A stretch of DNA of 64,000 bases from an uncultured Clostridia bacterium (GTDB lineage Bacteria; Bacillota; Clostridia; Oscillospirales; CAG-382). Below the pieces are notes generated by a model. It did no database searches. It had not been told where the DNA came from and saw only the letters and a program-made list of their open reading frames with translations. Location: positions 50,623 through 114,622 of the forward strand of contig CANRAV010000005.1 in NCBI GenBank assembly GCA_947628695.1. Reading direction: 5' to 3'. The translations under genes were made by a program, and so were the position numbers. Every line of letters starts with the position of its first letter. Position 1 is the first letter of the stretch. Below are positions 31,859 to 40,868 of the stretch, one piece after another.

Positions 31859-31862
31859 GAGG

Positions 31863-31898
31863 AAGCGGGGGAACCAAAACCCCCGCTTTTCTTTTTTT
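31863..31898. terminator. Bidirectional intrinsic terminator
   Basis: AAGCGGGGG (31863-31871) pairs with CCCCCGCTT (31880-31888), followed by TTCTTTTTTT. It lies between the convergent ECF transporter and CAP-domain genes. Confidence 0.8.
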
Positions 31899-32365
31899 CA
31901 GTCCGTAAAAATCTGCACCCAGATGCCGTGCTCCGCGTTGTATCCTATGCCGGTGCGCTTAAAGCCCTCGCAGCGGATGTTTTTAAGGTGTCCGCTGCCG
32001 TTTATCCAGGCGGCCACGGCCTCCTCGGCGGTCGGGTAGCCCTTTGCCATGTTCTCGCCTATCTGCCCGCAGCTGATTCCGAGGTGTGAAAGCAGCTTGG
32101 CGGGGCTTCCGTACACGGGGCTTATGTGGGAAAAATATCCTTTCTCCGCCATCTCGTCCGCCTTAAGCTGCGCCGCCGCGCAAAGGCTTTCGTCAAGCGC
32201 AAGCGGTGCCTTCCTGTCCTCGGCGCGCAGCGCGTTTGTAAGCTTTAAAAGCTGCGTCGCCGCGTCGTCACGCAGGGCAGCCTGCGCAAGGGTTTGCCGT
32301 TCCTCCGCAAGCAAGAGCGCCGCAAAAAGCGCAAAAACCACAGCAGCCGTTATTTTTAGTTTCAT
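31898..32365 (-). CDS. Secreted CAP-domain (SCP/YkwD-like) protein
   Basis: This 155-residue protein has ATG 32365 after AAAAGGAGAG. The signal peptide is KLKITAAVVFALFAALLLA. The CAP core includes LLKLTNALRAEDRKAPLALDESLCAAAQLKADEM, KGYFSHISPVYGSPAKLL, GENMAKGYPTAEEAVAAWINGSGHLKNI and TGIGYNAEHGIWVQIF. The conserved CAP His/Glu residues (FSH, GEN, GHL) are present. Bacterial CAP proteins are extracellular; some relatives (YkwD, SafA/CwlO-linked) occur in spores. Biochemical role is unknown. No partner gene is evident. Confidence 0.88.
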   Translation of the reverse strand: MKLKITAAVVFALFAALLLAEERQTLAQAALRDDAATQLLKLTNALRAEDRKAPLALDESLCAAAQLKADEMAEKGYFSHISPVYGSPAKLLSHLGISCGQIGENMAKGYPTAEEAVAAWINGSGHLKNIRCEGFKRTGIGYNAEHGIWVQIFTD

Positions 32366-32561
32366 TTTTTGTCTCTCTCCTTTTTAAAATTTTTTGTCTC
32401 CTTCGCGTTTTTATTGTGCATCTTCGGTTTGGCTTTAGCGCAAACAAAAACTGTAATACTCGCAGCTGCGGCTTGTGCAGCGGATTGTAAAAATTTTTAG
32501 TGCAAAATTGCTTGTAAAATCGCCCGTTATATGTTAAATTAAAAAGGGAGGTGTGCCGATT

Positions 32562-33284
32562 TTGGAAAATTCAGCAAAAAAAAGCCGCATATGGGAGCTT
32601 GACGCCTTCCGCGGACTCTTCATACTGTGCATGGTCGCCGTCCACGCCGTCTTCGACCTTACGGTGCTTTTCGGCGCGGACATAAACCCCGGCCCGGTTT
32701 ACCGCATAGCAAAGGACTACGGCTCTATTCTGTTCATCGTCCTGTCCGGGATATGCGCCACCTTAGGGTCGCGCTCTGTCAAGCGTGGGCTTACGGTTTT
32801 GGGCTTCGGCTTTGCGATAAGCGCGGTTATGGCGGCGCTGACGGCCTTCGTTTCCGAAGACTTCGGCTACATATATTTCGGCATTCTCCACCTTTTGGGG
32901 CTTTGCATGATCCTTTACCCGCTATTTAAGCGCCTGCCGACTGCGGCGATATGCGCCATTGCGGCGGCGTTCATAGCCATAGGGTACGTCTTCCGCGCGA
33001 TGGACCCCGTCGACTTTGTCCCGCTTTCCGTCATCGGGTTTACGGTAAAAGGCGCAAACATTGCAGACAGCTTCCCAATCTTCCCCAACGTAGGCTACTT
33101 CCTTGCGGGCATCGCCTTAGGCAGGACGCTTTACCGCGAAAAGCGCAGCCTTCTGCCCGAGAAGATAGGCGAAAACGCCGTCGTGCGCTTTTTCAGGCTT
33201 TGCGGGCGGTATTCGCTGCACATCTACGTGCTGCACCAACCCGTCGTTTACGGAATAATTTGGCTTATATACAAGATATTTTGA
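32562..33284 (+). CDS. HGSNAT-like (DUF1624) multi-pass acyltransferase
   Basis: This protein of about 240 residues is read from TTG 32562, ten bases after GGGAGG; the GTG at 32553 would be too close. It has about seven transmembrane helices. The N-terminal signature WELDAFRGLFILCMVAVHAVFDLTVLFG has the conserved DxxRG and catalytic-type His of heparan-alpha-glucosaminide acetyltransferase-like proteins. The ending, RYSLHIYVLHQPVVYGII, is shared with acyltransferase-3 folds. The family moves acyl groups across membranes onto sugars. The substrate is unknown. Terminated by a strong hairpin. Confidence 0.8.
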   Translation: MENSAKKSRIWELDAFRGLFILCMVAVHAVFDLTVLFGADINPGPVYRIAKDYGSILFIVLSGICATLGSRSVKRGLTVLGFGFAISAVMAALTAFVSEDFGYIYFGILHLLGLCMILYPLFKRLPTAAICAIAAAFIAIGYVFRAMDPVDFVPLSVIGFTVKGANIADSFPIFPNVGYFLAGIALGRTLYREKRSLLPEKIGENAVVRFFRLCGRYSLHIYVLHQPVVYGIIWLIYKIF

Positions 33285-33291
33285 AACAAAA

Positions 33292-33318
33292 AAACGGAGC
33301 TGTCGGCTCCGTTTTTTT
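33292..33318. terminator. Bidirectional intrinsic terminator
   Basis: ACGGAGC/GCTCCGT stem with a 5-base loop and seven T residues on the plus strand and A residues on the other side. It serves the convergent acyltransferase and ABC transporter genes. Confidence 0.8.
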
Positions 33319-33320
33319 GC

Positions 33321-35171
33321 TTATATAAACTCTTCTACCGGTGGGCGCATTTCGCTTAGCGCTTTCAGCTCGTAGAACTTGCCGTGCTTTTCCATAAGCT
33401 CCTCGTAGCTGCCGGACTCGACCGCAACGCCGTTTTCCATAACAATTATCTTGTCTGCGCCGCGTATGGTGGAAAGCCTGTGCGCGACGATAAACGTCGT
33501 CCTGTCCTTTATAAGGCTGTTTATCGCCTTTTGAACCTGGTACTCCGATATGTTGTCAAGCGCGCTTGTCGCCTCGTCGAGGATAAGTATCTCCGGGTTG
33601 CGTATTATCGCGCGGGCTATGGATATGCGCTGCTTCTGCCCGCCGGAAAGCTTGTTGCCGTGTTCGCCGATGACCGTGTCAAGCCCGTTCGGAAGCTGCG
33701 GCAGGAACTCCTCGATATTGGCAAGCTTTACAACGCGCATAAGCTCTGCCTCCGACACGCCGTCCATGCCGTACAGTATGTTTTCCCTCACCGTGCCGGT
33801 GAAGAGTATGCTGCTTTGCGGTACGACGGAGATGTGGTGCCTGTAGCTGCTCAGGTTCAGCCCCTTTATGTCCTTGCCGTCGACAAGAACCCTGCCCTCC
33901 GTGGCTTGAAGGAAGCCTATTATCATGTTCATAACGGTGGTCTTGCCGCTGCCGGAGGCGCCGACAAAGGCAATGCACTCCCCCGCCTTCGCCTCGAAGG
34001 ACAGATTCTTTATCATGTCCTCGTTGCCGTCGTGATAGCGGAAGCTGACGTTTTCAAAGCGTATGCTGCCGCCAAGCCTTTTCACCTTCTGCTTGCCCCT
34101 GTTGTCCTCCACCTTGTCGGAAAGCACAATTTCCGAGACGGAGCGTATCGATTCCAGCCCCTTTGTCAGCTGCGGGTAGACGTTTACAAGATTCTGCACG
34201 TCGTTGCTTATGGAGTTGAAATAGGTCTGGAACATGGCGATGTCGCCCGCAGGCAGCTTTCCCTTTATAGCAAGCCAGGCGGTAAACAGCAGGCACAGGC
34301 CGGAAAGCGCGCGGCTTACGACCCAGGCGACCGACCCGAAGTAGGCGTTTGCCCTGTCAAGCAGCAGCCCGCTCAGCTTAAGGCGGGTGATGTTGTGTTC
34401 GAGGCTGCGAATCTCGTGATCCTCAAGCCCGTGCGCCTTCGTGACGGGTATCATCTCCAGCATTGTGGAGACCTTTGCCGATATGTCCTCCGACTCCACG
34501 CGGAAGCGGTGGTTCGTCTCCTGCATCTTCTTGCGGAAGGCGCGAACAAGCACCACGTTGCAGGGAACCACTACGACGAAGAAGCCTGCAACAACGGGGC
34601 TTCTGTATATCGTAATGCCCATCGAGACGATGATTCCCAAAATGCTTGGCAGAACGCTTTTAATGATCTGCTGGTTCAAAAACTCTATGGCCTCTATGTC
34701 GCGCATGAATTTTGACTGCACACGGCCGGATTCTATCTCCTTGTGGTAGGAAAGCGACAGGTGCTGCAGCTTCTTTATAAGCGTGTTCCTAAGCCCTGCG
34801 CCTATCGTGCGCAGCATGGTGTCGGTATACCGGGCGTAAACCATGTGCGTCGGTATGTTCTGCGCGATAAGCACAAACAGCACAAGCATGTAAAGAAGCA
34901 CCTTGTGCATTGCTCCTTCTCCGCCCTCGACAATTACGTTTATAACGTCGGCGGAGATGACGGGTATAATCCACACGGGGCTTGCCTTTATGATAAACAT
35001 CACGGACGAAAGAATTATCTTCGCCATATGCTGCTTCATGATAAGCCATATAATGCCGCCGCTGCCGCCCTTTTGGCTTTCCTCCGCAAAGAGCGGCTCG
35101 TAATCGGGAATGTACCCGTCGCCTTTAATAGGTCCTTCTTCGGACTTTGTTGTATTCACCTCATTTGTCAA
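33321..35171 (-). CDS. ABC exporter, fused membrane and ATPase domains
   Basis: This 616-residue half-transporter has a cytoplasmic N-terminus (about 40 residues) and six transmembrane helices in the type I exporter domain (about 45-345). The nucleotide-binding domain has Walker A GASGSGKTT (near 405), Q-loop VVPQSSILFTGTV, signature KLSGGQKQR, Walker B ILILDEATSALD and the switch His in IVAHRLST. It would act as a homodimer or heterodimer; no second half is adjacent. The start is uncertain: TTG 35171 overlaps the rarA end by 11 bases and lacks a well-spaced site. It may export lipid, peptide or drug. Downstream of rarA in the same direction. Confidence 0.88.
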   Translation of the reverse strand: MTNEVNTTKSEEGPIKGDGYIPDYEPLFAEESQKGGSGGIIWLIMKQHMAKIILSSVMFIIKASPVWIIPVISADVINVIVEGGEGAMHKVLLYMLVLFVLIAQNIPTHMVYARYTDTMLRTIGAGLRNTLIKKLQHLSLSYHKEIESGRVQSKFMRDIEAIEFLNQQIIKSVLPSILGIIVSMGITIYRSPVVAGFFVVVVPCNVVLVRAFRKKMQETNHRFRVESEDISAKVSTMLEMIPVTKAHGLEDHEIRSLEHNITRLKLSGLLLDRANAYFGSVAWVVSRALSGLCLLFTAWLAIKGKLPAGDIAMFQTYFNSISNDVQNLVNVYPQLTKGLESIRSVSEIVLSDKVEDNRGKQKVKRLGGSIRFENVSFRYHDGNEDMIKNLSFEAKAGECIAFVGASGSGKTTVMNMIIGFLQATEGRVLVDGKDIKGLNLSSYRHHISVVPQSSILFTGTVRENILYGMDGVSEAELMRVVKLANIEEFLPQLPNGLDTVIGEHGNKLSGGQKQRISIARAIIRNPEILILDEATSALDNISEYQVQKAINSLIKDRTTFIVAHRLSTIRGADKIIVMENGVAVESGSYEELMEKHGKFYELKALSEMRPPVEEFI

Positions 35172-36414
35172 CCTGCTTCTCGCCGGTAAGCCTTTCGTGA
35201 TATTCTTTAGCCGCTTGTTCGGTGCGGTTGTCCCCGTATTTGTAGTATTTTTTGCCCTTTAAGCAGTCCGGAAGGTACTGCTGCTTTACATAGTGGTTGG
35301 GAAAATTGTGAGGGTACTTGTAGCCCTGCTCCCTCTCCTCGCCCACGCCGTCGGCGTGCACGTTCTGCAGATGCCTCGGCACCGGCCCCGCAAGCCCCGC
35401 CGACACGTCTGCAAGCGCCGCGGAATACGCAAGGTACGCGCTGTTGGACTTCGGCAGCGTCGCCAAATATATGGCCGCCTCCGAAAGGTGCAGCCTTGCC
35501 TCCGGCAGGCCTACGCGGTTTGCGGCGTCGACGCAGGCGTCCACAACGACCACCGCCATGGGGGCCGCAAGCCCTATGTCCTCCGCAGCCGCGCAAAGCA
35601 GCCTGCGGCATACGCCGGTTATGTCCCCGCCCTCAAGAGCGCGGCACAGGTAGTGCACCGCAGCGTCCGGGTCGCTTCCGCGTATGGACTTGTGCAGGGC
35701 AGAGAGACAGTCAAAGTGGTCGTCGCCGTCCCTCCCGGCGCTAAGCCCGCTCATCTCCGAAAGCTCCTTTGCCGTTTCGACCGTCAGCACGGAATCCGAG
35801 GAAAAGTACGTGTTTTCAAGCAGGGAAAGCGCCTTCCTTACGTCGCCGTTTACGCTGCGCGCAATAAGCGGGAAAATGCCGTCCTCCGCCTGTTTTTCGC
35901 CGTACTCGCCGCAAAGCATGGCAAAGCCGCGGCGCAGTGCGGGAAGCATCTCCTCAGCGGGGACGCTTTTAAACTCGAAAACCGCAGAGCGCGAAAGCAG
36001 CGCCGGATATATGCAGAAAAACGGGTTGTCGGTGGTGGAGCAGATAAGCGTAACGCGTCCGTCCTCCACGTACTCAAGCAGCGACTGCTGCTGTTTTTTG
36101 TTGAAGTACTGTATCTCGTCTATGTAAAGAAGTATCCCGCCCTGGCCGGCAAGCGTGCCTGCGCTTGCAAGTGCGGCCTTTATGTCGGAAAGCGACGCGG
36201 TCGTGGCGTTTATGCGGTGCATAAGGCGCCCGCTTTGCCTTGCGATGATGTCCGCAACCGTGGTCTTCCCCGTCCCGGGCGGCCCGTAGAACACAAGCGA
36301 GGGGTAGTGCCCCGACTCCAGCATTTTTCTGAGAGGGCGCCCTTCGCCAAGCAGGTGCTTCTGCCCTGCGACCTCGTCAAAAGTTTTCGGTCTCGCCTTG
36401 TCGGCAAGCGGCAT
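35161..36414 (-). CDS. rarA: Replication-associated recombination protein RarA (MgsA) AAA+ ATPase
   Basis: This 417-residue protein starts at ATG 36414 (MPLADKARPKTFDEVAGQKHLLG) behind AAGGAG. The AAA+ core has Walker A GPPGTGKTT (near 45), Walker B LYIDEIQYFNKKQQ, sensor 1 STTDNPFF and SRSAVFEF. The C-terminal MgsA tetramerisation domain includes DHFDCLSALHKSIRGSDPDAAVHYL and GLAGPVPRHLQNVHADG. RarA acts at stalled forks with SSB and helicases. It has its own promoter and is followed by the ABC exporter gene with an 11-bp overlap. Confidence 0.94.
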   Translation of the reverse strand: MPLADKARPKTFDEVAGQKHLLGEGRPLRKMLESGHYPSLVFYGPPGTGKTTVADIIARQSGRLMHRINATTASLSDIKAALASAGTLAGQGGILLYIDEIQYFNKKQQQSLLEYVEDGRVTLICSTTDNPFFCIYPALLSRSAVFEFKSVPAEEMLPALRRGFAMLCGEYGEKQAEDGIFPLIARSVNGDVRKALSLLENTYFSSDSVLTVETAKELSEMSGLSAGRDGDDHFDCLSALHKSIRGSDPDAAVHYLCRALEGGDITGVCRRLLCAAAEDIGLAAPMAVVVVDACVDAANRVGLPEARLHLSEAAIYLATLPKSNSAYLAYSAALADVSAGLAGPVPRHLQNVHADGVGEEREQGYKYPHNFPNHYVKQQYLPDCLKGKKYYKYGDNRTEQAAKEYHERLTGEKQVDK

Positions 36415-36439
36415 AGTACCACTCCTTTCCGCTATCCGC

Positions 36440-36469
36440 AGTATAGTACGCGAAAAGCCCATTTGTCAA
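36440..36469 (-). promoter_or_regulatory. Promoter of rarA
   Basis: Minus strand TTGACA (36464-36469), an 18-base spacer and TATACT (36440-36445). Confidence 0.65.
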
Positions 36470-36482
36470 GTGCTGTTTTTAT

Positions 36483-36510
36483 TGACAAAACATCTTTTTA
36501 CTGCTAAAAT
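36483..36510 (+). promoter_or_regulatory. Promoter of the AEC-type permease gene
   Basis: TTGACA (36483-36488), a 16-base spacer and TAAAAT (36505-36510). Divergent from the rarA promoter, with the two -35 boxes about 13 bases apart. Confidence 0.65.
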
Positions 36511-36549
36511 ACAGATATAGGAGTGTATAAAAGAAAGGATGTGCTGTTT

Positions 36550-37470
36550 TTGAACATTTTCACGCAAACCTTTGCCTTGTTTGTCATGTTTGTCATAGGA
36601 TGGGCCGCAAGGGCCTTCGGCATTCTTGACAGGCCGTCTACAAAGCGGCTTTCCGTCTTCCTTATGAGCATCTGCATGCCGCTGCTTGCGGTCTCCGCCT
36701 TTGAAGAGAACGTAGAGTCGGGCAGTGTGGGGCTTATGGGGACGGTGATTGTAATTGCGATAATCGTGCACCTTGTGCCGACGGTTCTGGTCTTCTTCCT
36801 CTTCCGGGGGAAGCGGCCTGCGGACGCGGCGTCTTTGCGCTTTGCGTCGGTGCTGCCAAGCTGCGGCGTGGCGGCTATCCCGCTGCTTAAGTCGGTTTTC
36901 CCCGACCTCGGCGTCTTTTACGCCGCCTGCTTTATGCTTTTCTCCGTTGTATATATGTGGTCGGTGGGCGCGTTTATGCTTTCATTCGGGAAGGGGAAGA
37001 GCTTTCTTTCCTGCCTTGCGGAGCTTCTTAACCCCTGCGTTATAGGCGCTTTGGTGGGGCTTATTCTCTTCCTGCTTCGCGTAAGGCTTCCCGGCTTTAT
37101 ACTCGTACCCGTAAGCTTTGTCGGCTATATGGCGATTCCGCTTGCCATGATAGTTTTGGGAAGCATGCTGCGGGAGGTTCCGCTTAAAAACGTATTCTTA
37201 AACGCCGACGTGTACATAAGCTCGTTTATCAAGCTTTTGGCGCTTCCGCTTCTTGTGCTGCTCGGCTGCATGATTTTCGGCATTTCCAGGTGGACGGCCA
37301 TTTTGTGCGTGCTGCTTGCGGCGCTGCCGGCGACAACGCTTACGCCCGCACTTGCCGAAAGATACGGTGCCGGGAAGGCGACGGGCATCGCCTGCGCGGC
37401 ATTAAGCGCCGTTTTGTCGGTGTTTACGCTACCCATCGTGATGAGCATCGCAAATTTGGCTTTCAAATAA
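36550..37470 (+). CDS. AEC (auxin efflux carrier) family permease
   Basis: This 306-residue protein starts at TTG 36550 (LNIFTQTFALFVMFVIGWAARAFG), ten bases after AAAGGA. It has about ten hydrophobic segments arranged as two five-helix repeats. The first carries the Membrane_trans signature KRLSVFLMSICMPLLAVSAF and the second PLAMIVLGSMLREVPL and LPATTLTPALAERYGAG. The family exports or imports small organic acids such as malate or malonate. The substrate is unknown. It lies 11 bases upstream of tldD and may be co-transcribed. Confidence 0.88.
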   Translation: MNIFTQTFALFVMFVIGWAARAFGILDRPSTKRLSVFLMSICMPLLAVSAFEENVESGSVGLMGTVIVIAIIVHLVPTVLVFFLFRGKRPADAASLRFASVLPSCGVAAIPLLKSVFPDLGVFYAACFMLFSVVYMWSVGAFMLSFGKGKSFLSCLAELLNPCVIGALVGLILFLLRVRLPGFILVPVSFVGYMAIPLAMIVLGSMLREVPLKNVFLNADVYISSFIKLLALPLLVLLGCMIFGISRWTAILCVLLAALPATTLTPALAERYGAGKATGIACAALSAVLSVFTLPIVMSIANLAFK

Positions 37471-37481
37471 GGAGGAATTAA

Positions 37482-38867
37482 ATGGACAAGGATATGCTTT
37501 ACGGCTGCAAGTCGGCCTTTATACCGGGCGCCCATGTAGAGCTTAGGGCGCAGAAAAACCGCCAAAGGGCCGTTACCCTTCTCAAGGGCGACGTGGTGCA
37601 CAACGCAAGGTCGCAAAGCGGCGGCGTTTGCGCGCGCGTTTACAAAGACGGCGTTTGGGGCTTCTCTTCCCTTGCGGAGACAAGCGCGGAAGCGGCGAAA
37701 AGCGTTATAGACGCCGCCACAGGCAACGCCGTGTTCCTGGACGACCGCACGGGCTACGGCCTTCCGCCCATACCGGGGGCCGCTTACGCGCGGGTGGAGC
37801 ATTTCGCACCCCCGAAGGACGCACCGCAGAAGCTTTACATCGACTTTTTGTCGGAGCTTGACGCGTATATCGAAAAGCACTGCCCGCGCCTGCTCAGCCG
37901 TGCGGTTATGGCGGTGGAGGACAGCATGGAAAAGCTGCTTCTGACCTCCGACGGTGCCGAAGGGCACAACATCATCCCGCGCAGCTACGTCTACCTCTCC
38001 CTTACGGCGGAGCATGAAAGCGGTACGCCGGTGGACCTTACGCTGCCCATAGGCGGCTTCGGCTGCTTTGAGGACAACTTCGCTTCCCCGGAGGGGCTTT
38101 ACCCGCAGGTAGACGAGCTGTACAGTCAGCTTTTGCAAAAGGCGGAGGGCGTGCATGCCGACGCGGGTGAAAAGCTTTGCGTTCTCGGGGGCATGATGTC
38201 CGGCATGCTTGCGCACGAGGCAGTAGGGCACACGGTGGAGGCGGATTTGGTGCTTGCCGGCTCCGTCGCCGCCGGCAAGATAGGGCAGGTTGTTGCGTCG
38301 CCGCTGGTGTCGCTTACGGACTTTGCAAACACCGCCTTCGGCGAGACGGCGCCGCTGCCCGTGTACCTCGACGACGAGGGCATAGAGGCAAAGGACGCCC
38401 CGCTTATTAAGGACGGCGTGCTTGTCGGCTACATGAACAACAGGGAGTCCGCACGGCATTTCGGCATGGAGCCGCTTGGCAACGCCCGCGCCTTTGCCTT
38501 CTCGGACGAGCCGCTTGTCCGTATGCGCAACACGGCCGTTCACCCCGGGGACAGCAGCCTGGAGGACATGATAGCCTCCGTCGACGATGGCTACTATCTT
38601 ACAAGCAGCAACAACGGCCAGGCGGACACGACGGGCGAGTTTATGTTCGGCGTCTGCATGGGCTACGAGATAAAGAAGGGTCGTCTCGGCAAGGCCCTGC
38701 TTGACACGACGATTTCCGGTATTGCCTTCAACATGCTTAAGACCGTGGACATGGTCGGCGACAAGCTTACCTGGGTAAGCAGCGGCATGTGCGGCAAAAA
38801 GCAGCCTATGCCCGTCGGCATGGGCGGGCCTGCGCTTCGCTGCCGCGTCATGATAGGCGGCAGATAA
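37482..38867 (+). CDS. tldD: TldD-like metalloprotease subunit
   Basis: This 461-residue protein starts at ATG 37482 after AAGGAGG. It contains the TldD zinc motif HEAVGH (near residues 245-250, in MLAHEAVGHTVEADLV), IDDEG-like YLDDEGIEAKDAPLIKDGVLVGYMNNRESA and the C-terminal GMCGKKQPMPVGMGGPALRC. TldD pairs with TldE to form a peptidase that degrades unfolded peptides and matures some ribosomal peptides (microcin B17 in E. coli). tldE follows after 12 bases. Full length. Confidence 0.93.
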   Translation: MDKDMLYGCKSAFIPGAHVELRAQKNRQRAVTLLKGDVVHNARSQSGGVCARVYKDGVWGFSSLAETSAEAAKSVIDAATGNAVFLDDRTGYGLPPIPGAAYARVEHFAPPKDAPQKLYIDFLSELDAYIEKHCPRLLSRAVMAVEDSMEKLLLTSDGAEGHNIIPRSYVYLSLTAEHESGTPVDLTLPIGGFGCFEDNFASPEGLYPQVDELYSQLLQKAEGVHADAGEKLCVLGGMMSGMLAHEAVGHTVEADLVLAGSVAAGKIGQVVASPLVSLTDFANTAFGETAPLPVYLDDEGIEAKDAPLIKDGVLVGYMNNRESARHFGMEPLGNARAFAFSDEPLVRMRNTAVHPGDSSLEDMIASVDDGYYLTSSNNGQADTTGEFMFGVCMGYEIKKGRLGKALLDTTISGIAFNMLKTVDMVGDKLTWVSSGMCGKKQPMPVGMGGPALRCRVMIGGR

Positions 38868-38879
38868 GGAGGGGTGGAT

Positions 38880-40178
38880 ATGGAAAAACTTCAAAATACC
38901 TGCAAAAAAGCTCTTGAGCTTTTAAAGAAAGGCGGCGCGGACAACGCCCAAGCGCGCGCAAGCTTCGTCACCACAAACGAATTTAACGTCGACAGCGGAC
39001 GTTTCAGCCTTTACAGGACGCTGTACCGCTCCTCGCTGTCTCTGCAGGCCTTGATTGGCGGGCGGGAAGGCCGCGCCTCGGCCGAAAGCTTGGAGGAAGA
39101 GGACGTAAGGTCCCTCGCGGCAGACTGCCTCGCCTCCGCGGCGGCGGCAAAGCCGGACGACTGCAGGGTTTACGCCGCCGAAAACCGCAAAGGGGACTTC
39201 GTCTCCGGTGCGGTGGACTGCGACAGGGAGAAGCTTTTCGAGCGCTCGAAGGAGCTTTTGGAGACGGTAAAGACGCGCTTCCCGCTTATAGTGATGGAGC
39301 AGATGATAATATCGCACGACAGCAGGAAGACCGTGTATGCCGACGCCTCCGGCACCGTGTACACGCGGAGAAGCGGGGAATACACCGTGTCGCTGATGTA
39401 CTCGGCGCACGACGGGGACAAGACCTCGTCCTTCTTCGGCAGCGACGCCGTCTGCACTGACCTTGACAGGCCGTTTATAGAGCTTGGCAGGATGGAAGAG
39501 GAGCTTGCGGAGGTACAGCGCCAGATAGAGACAAAGCCCGTAGAGGGCAAATTTACGGGCACGGTTGTGCTTACGCCGGGCGTGTTCGGCTGGCTTATAG
39601 ACAACGCCGTGGGGAACTTTGCCTCCGGCGGGGCGCTGTTTGAGGGTACCTCCCCCTGGGCGGAAAGCGTGGGCAAGCGCGTTGCAAGCCCGGGCGTGAC
39701 CCTTCGCCTTGCGCCGAAGGACGGGCGGATTGTGAACGGCCCCGTTGTAAGCGCAGAGGGCTTTTTAAACGAGGACTTCTGCCTTATTGAGGACGGCGTG
39801 CTGCAGGGCTTTGTTCTGTCACACTACTACGCGAACAAGCTGAAAAAGCAGCCCTCGCCCAACACAACCCCCTGCTATGTTGTCGACGGCGGCGGCAAAG
39901 AGGCGGCCGACATTATAAAGGGCGTTAAGAAGGGGCTGCTTGTGGGCAGGCTTTCCGGCGGGCGTCCCTCGGCCGGGGGCGAGTTTTCCGCAGTGGCGAA
40001 GAACAGCTTCCTTATCGAGGACGGCGAGATAAAGGACGCCGTAAGCGAGACCATGATAAACGGCAATATCCGCGACATGCTTATGCAGATAAGCGCCGTG
40101 TCTGCCGAAACCGTGGAGGACGGAAACTCTGTTCTCCCCTTCGCTTCCGTAGAAAATGTGGTAATATCCGGCAGATAA
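38880..40178 (+). CDS. tldE: TldE/PmbA-like protein
   Basis: This 432-residue partner of TldD starts at ATG 38880 after AAGGAGGGG. It has the PmbA/TldE fold (LLKKGGADNAQARASFVTTNEFNVDSGRF; GTVVLTPGVFGWLIDNAVGNFASGGALFEGTSPW) but no HExxH motif, as expected for the non-catalytic subunit. The glycine-rich tail includes FLIEDGEIKDAVSETMINGNI. It forms the TldD/E heterodimeric protease. No peptide-natural-product precursor was recognised nearby, so a housekeeping role is more likely. Confidence 0.93.
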   Translation: MEKLQNTCKKALELLKKGGADNAQARASFVTTNEFNVDSGRFSLYRTLYRSSLSLQALIGGREGRASAESLEEEDVRSLAADCLASAAAAKPDDCRVYAAENRKGDFVSGAVDCDREKLFERSKELLETVKTRFPLIVMEQMIISHDSRKTVYADASGTVYTRRSGEYTVSLMYSAHDGDKTSSFFGSDAVCTDLDRPFIELGRMEEELAEVQRQIETKPVEGKFTGTVVLTPGVFGWLIDNAVGNFASGGALFEGTSPWAESVGKRVASPGVTLRLAPKDGRIVNGPVVSAEGFLNEDFCLIEDGVLQGFVLSHYYANKLKKQPSPNTTPCYVVDGGGKEAADIIKGVKKGLLVGRLSGGRPSAGGEFSAVAKNSFLIEDGEIKDAVSETMINGNIRDMLMQISAVSAETVEDGNSVLPFASVENVVISGR

Positions 40179-40202
40179 GGCGGCATATACGCAATTTGGG
40201 TA

Positions 40203-40231
40203 TTGACATTTTGCAAATGTTGTTATACAAT
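40203..40231 (+). promoter_or_regulatory. Promoter of efp
   Basis: TTGACA (40203-40208), a 17-base spacer and TACAAT (40226-40231), about 50 bases upstream of the efp ribosome site. Confidence 0.65.
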
Positions 40232-40286
40232 GAAATGAAGAGATAAATAAACGTTTTGCTTTGAGAGGCAGAATACGGAGGATTTT

Positions 40287-40844
40287 ATGATTTCAGCAGG
40301 CGATTTTAAGAACGGCATCACTTTCGAGATGGACGGCAACGTAATGCAGGTTATAGAGTTTCAGCACGTCAAGCCCGGCAAGGGTGCGGCTTTTGTACGC
40401 ACCAAGATGCGCAATGTCATCTCCGGCGGCGTGGTTGAGACCAGCTTTAACCCCACGGCAAAGTTTCCGACGGCAGTGGTAGAGCGCAAGGACATGGAGT
40501 ACAGCTATAACGACGGCGACCTTTACTACTTCATGGATATGGAGACTTACGATCAGGTTCCCCTTAATGCAGACAAGCTTCCGGACAACTTCAAGTTCGT
40601 CAAGGAGGGGATGACCTGCCGCCTTGTTTCCTACAAGGGCAACGTATTTTCCGTTGAGCCTCCCATGTTTGTAGAGCTGGAGGTTACCAAGACCGAGCCC
40701 GGCTTTAAGGGCAACACGGCGACCAATGCGCTTAAGCCCGCAACGCTTGAGACCGGGGCGGAGATAAAGGTGCCCATGTTCGTCAACGAGGGCGACGTAC
40801 TTAGGATAGATACCCGCACGGGCGAGTATCTCGAAAGGGTTTAA
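40287..40844 (+). CDS. efp: Translation elongation factor P
   Basis: This 185-residue, three-domain protein has a KOW-like N-terminal domain with [17 protein letters not shown] (the tip loop, Lys near 34), a central OB domain ([22 protein letters not shown]) and a C-terminal OB domain with [29 protein letters not shown]. It rescues ribosomes stalled at polyproline. ATG 40287 follows ACGGAGG. No epmA-type modification gene is nearby. Normal length. Confidence 0.97.
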   Translation: MISAGDFKNGITFEMDGNVMQVIEFQHVKPGKGAAFVRTKMRNVISGGVVETSFNPTAKFPTAVVERKDMEYSYNDGDLYYFMDMETYDQVPLNADKLPDNFKFVKEGMTCRLVSYKGNVFSVEPPMFVELEVTKTEPGFKGNTATNALKPATLETGAEIKVPMFVNEGDVLRIDTRTGEYLERV

Positions 40845-40868
40845 TTTACAAGGACGGAGGTTTTTTAC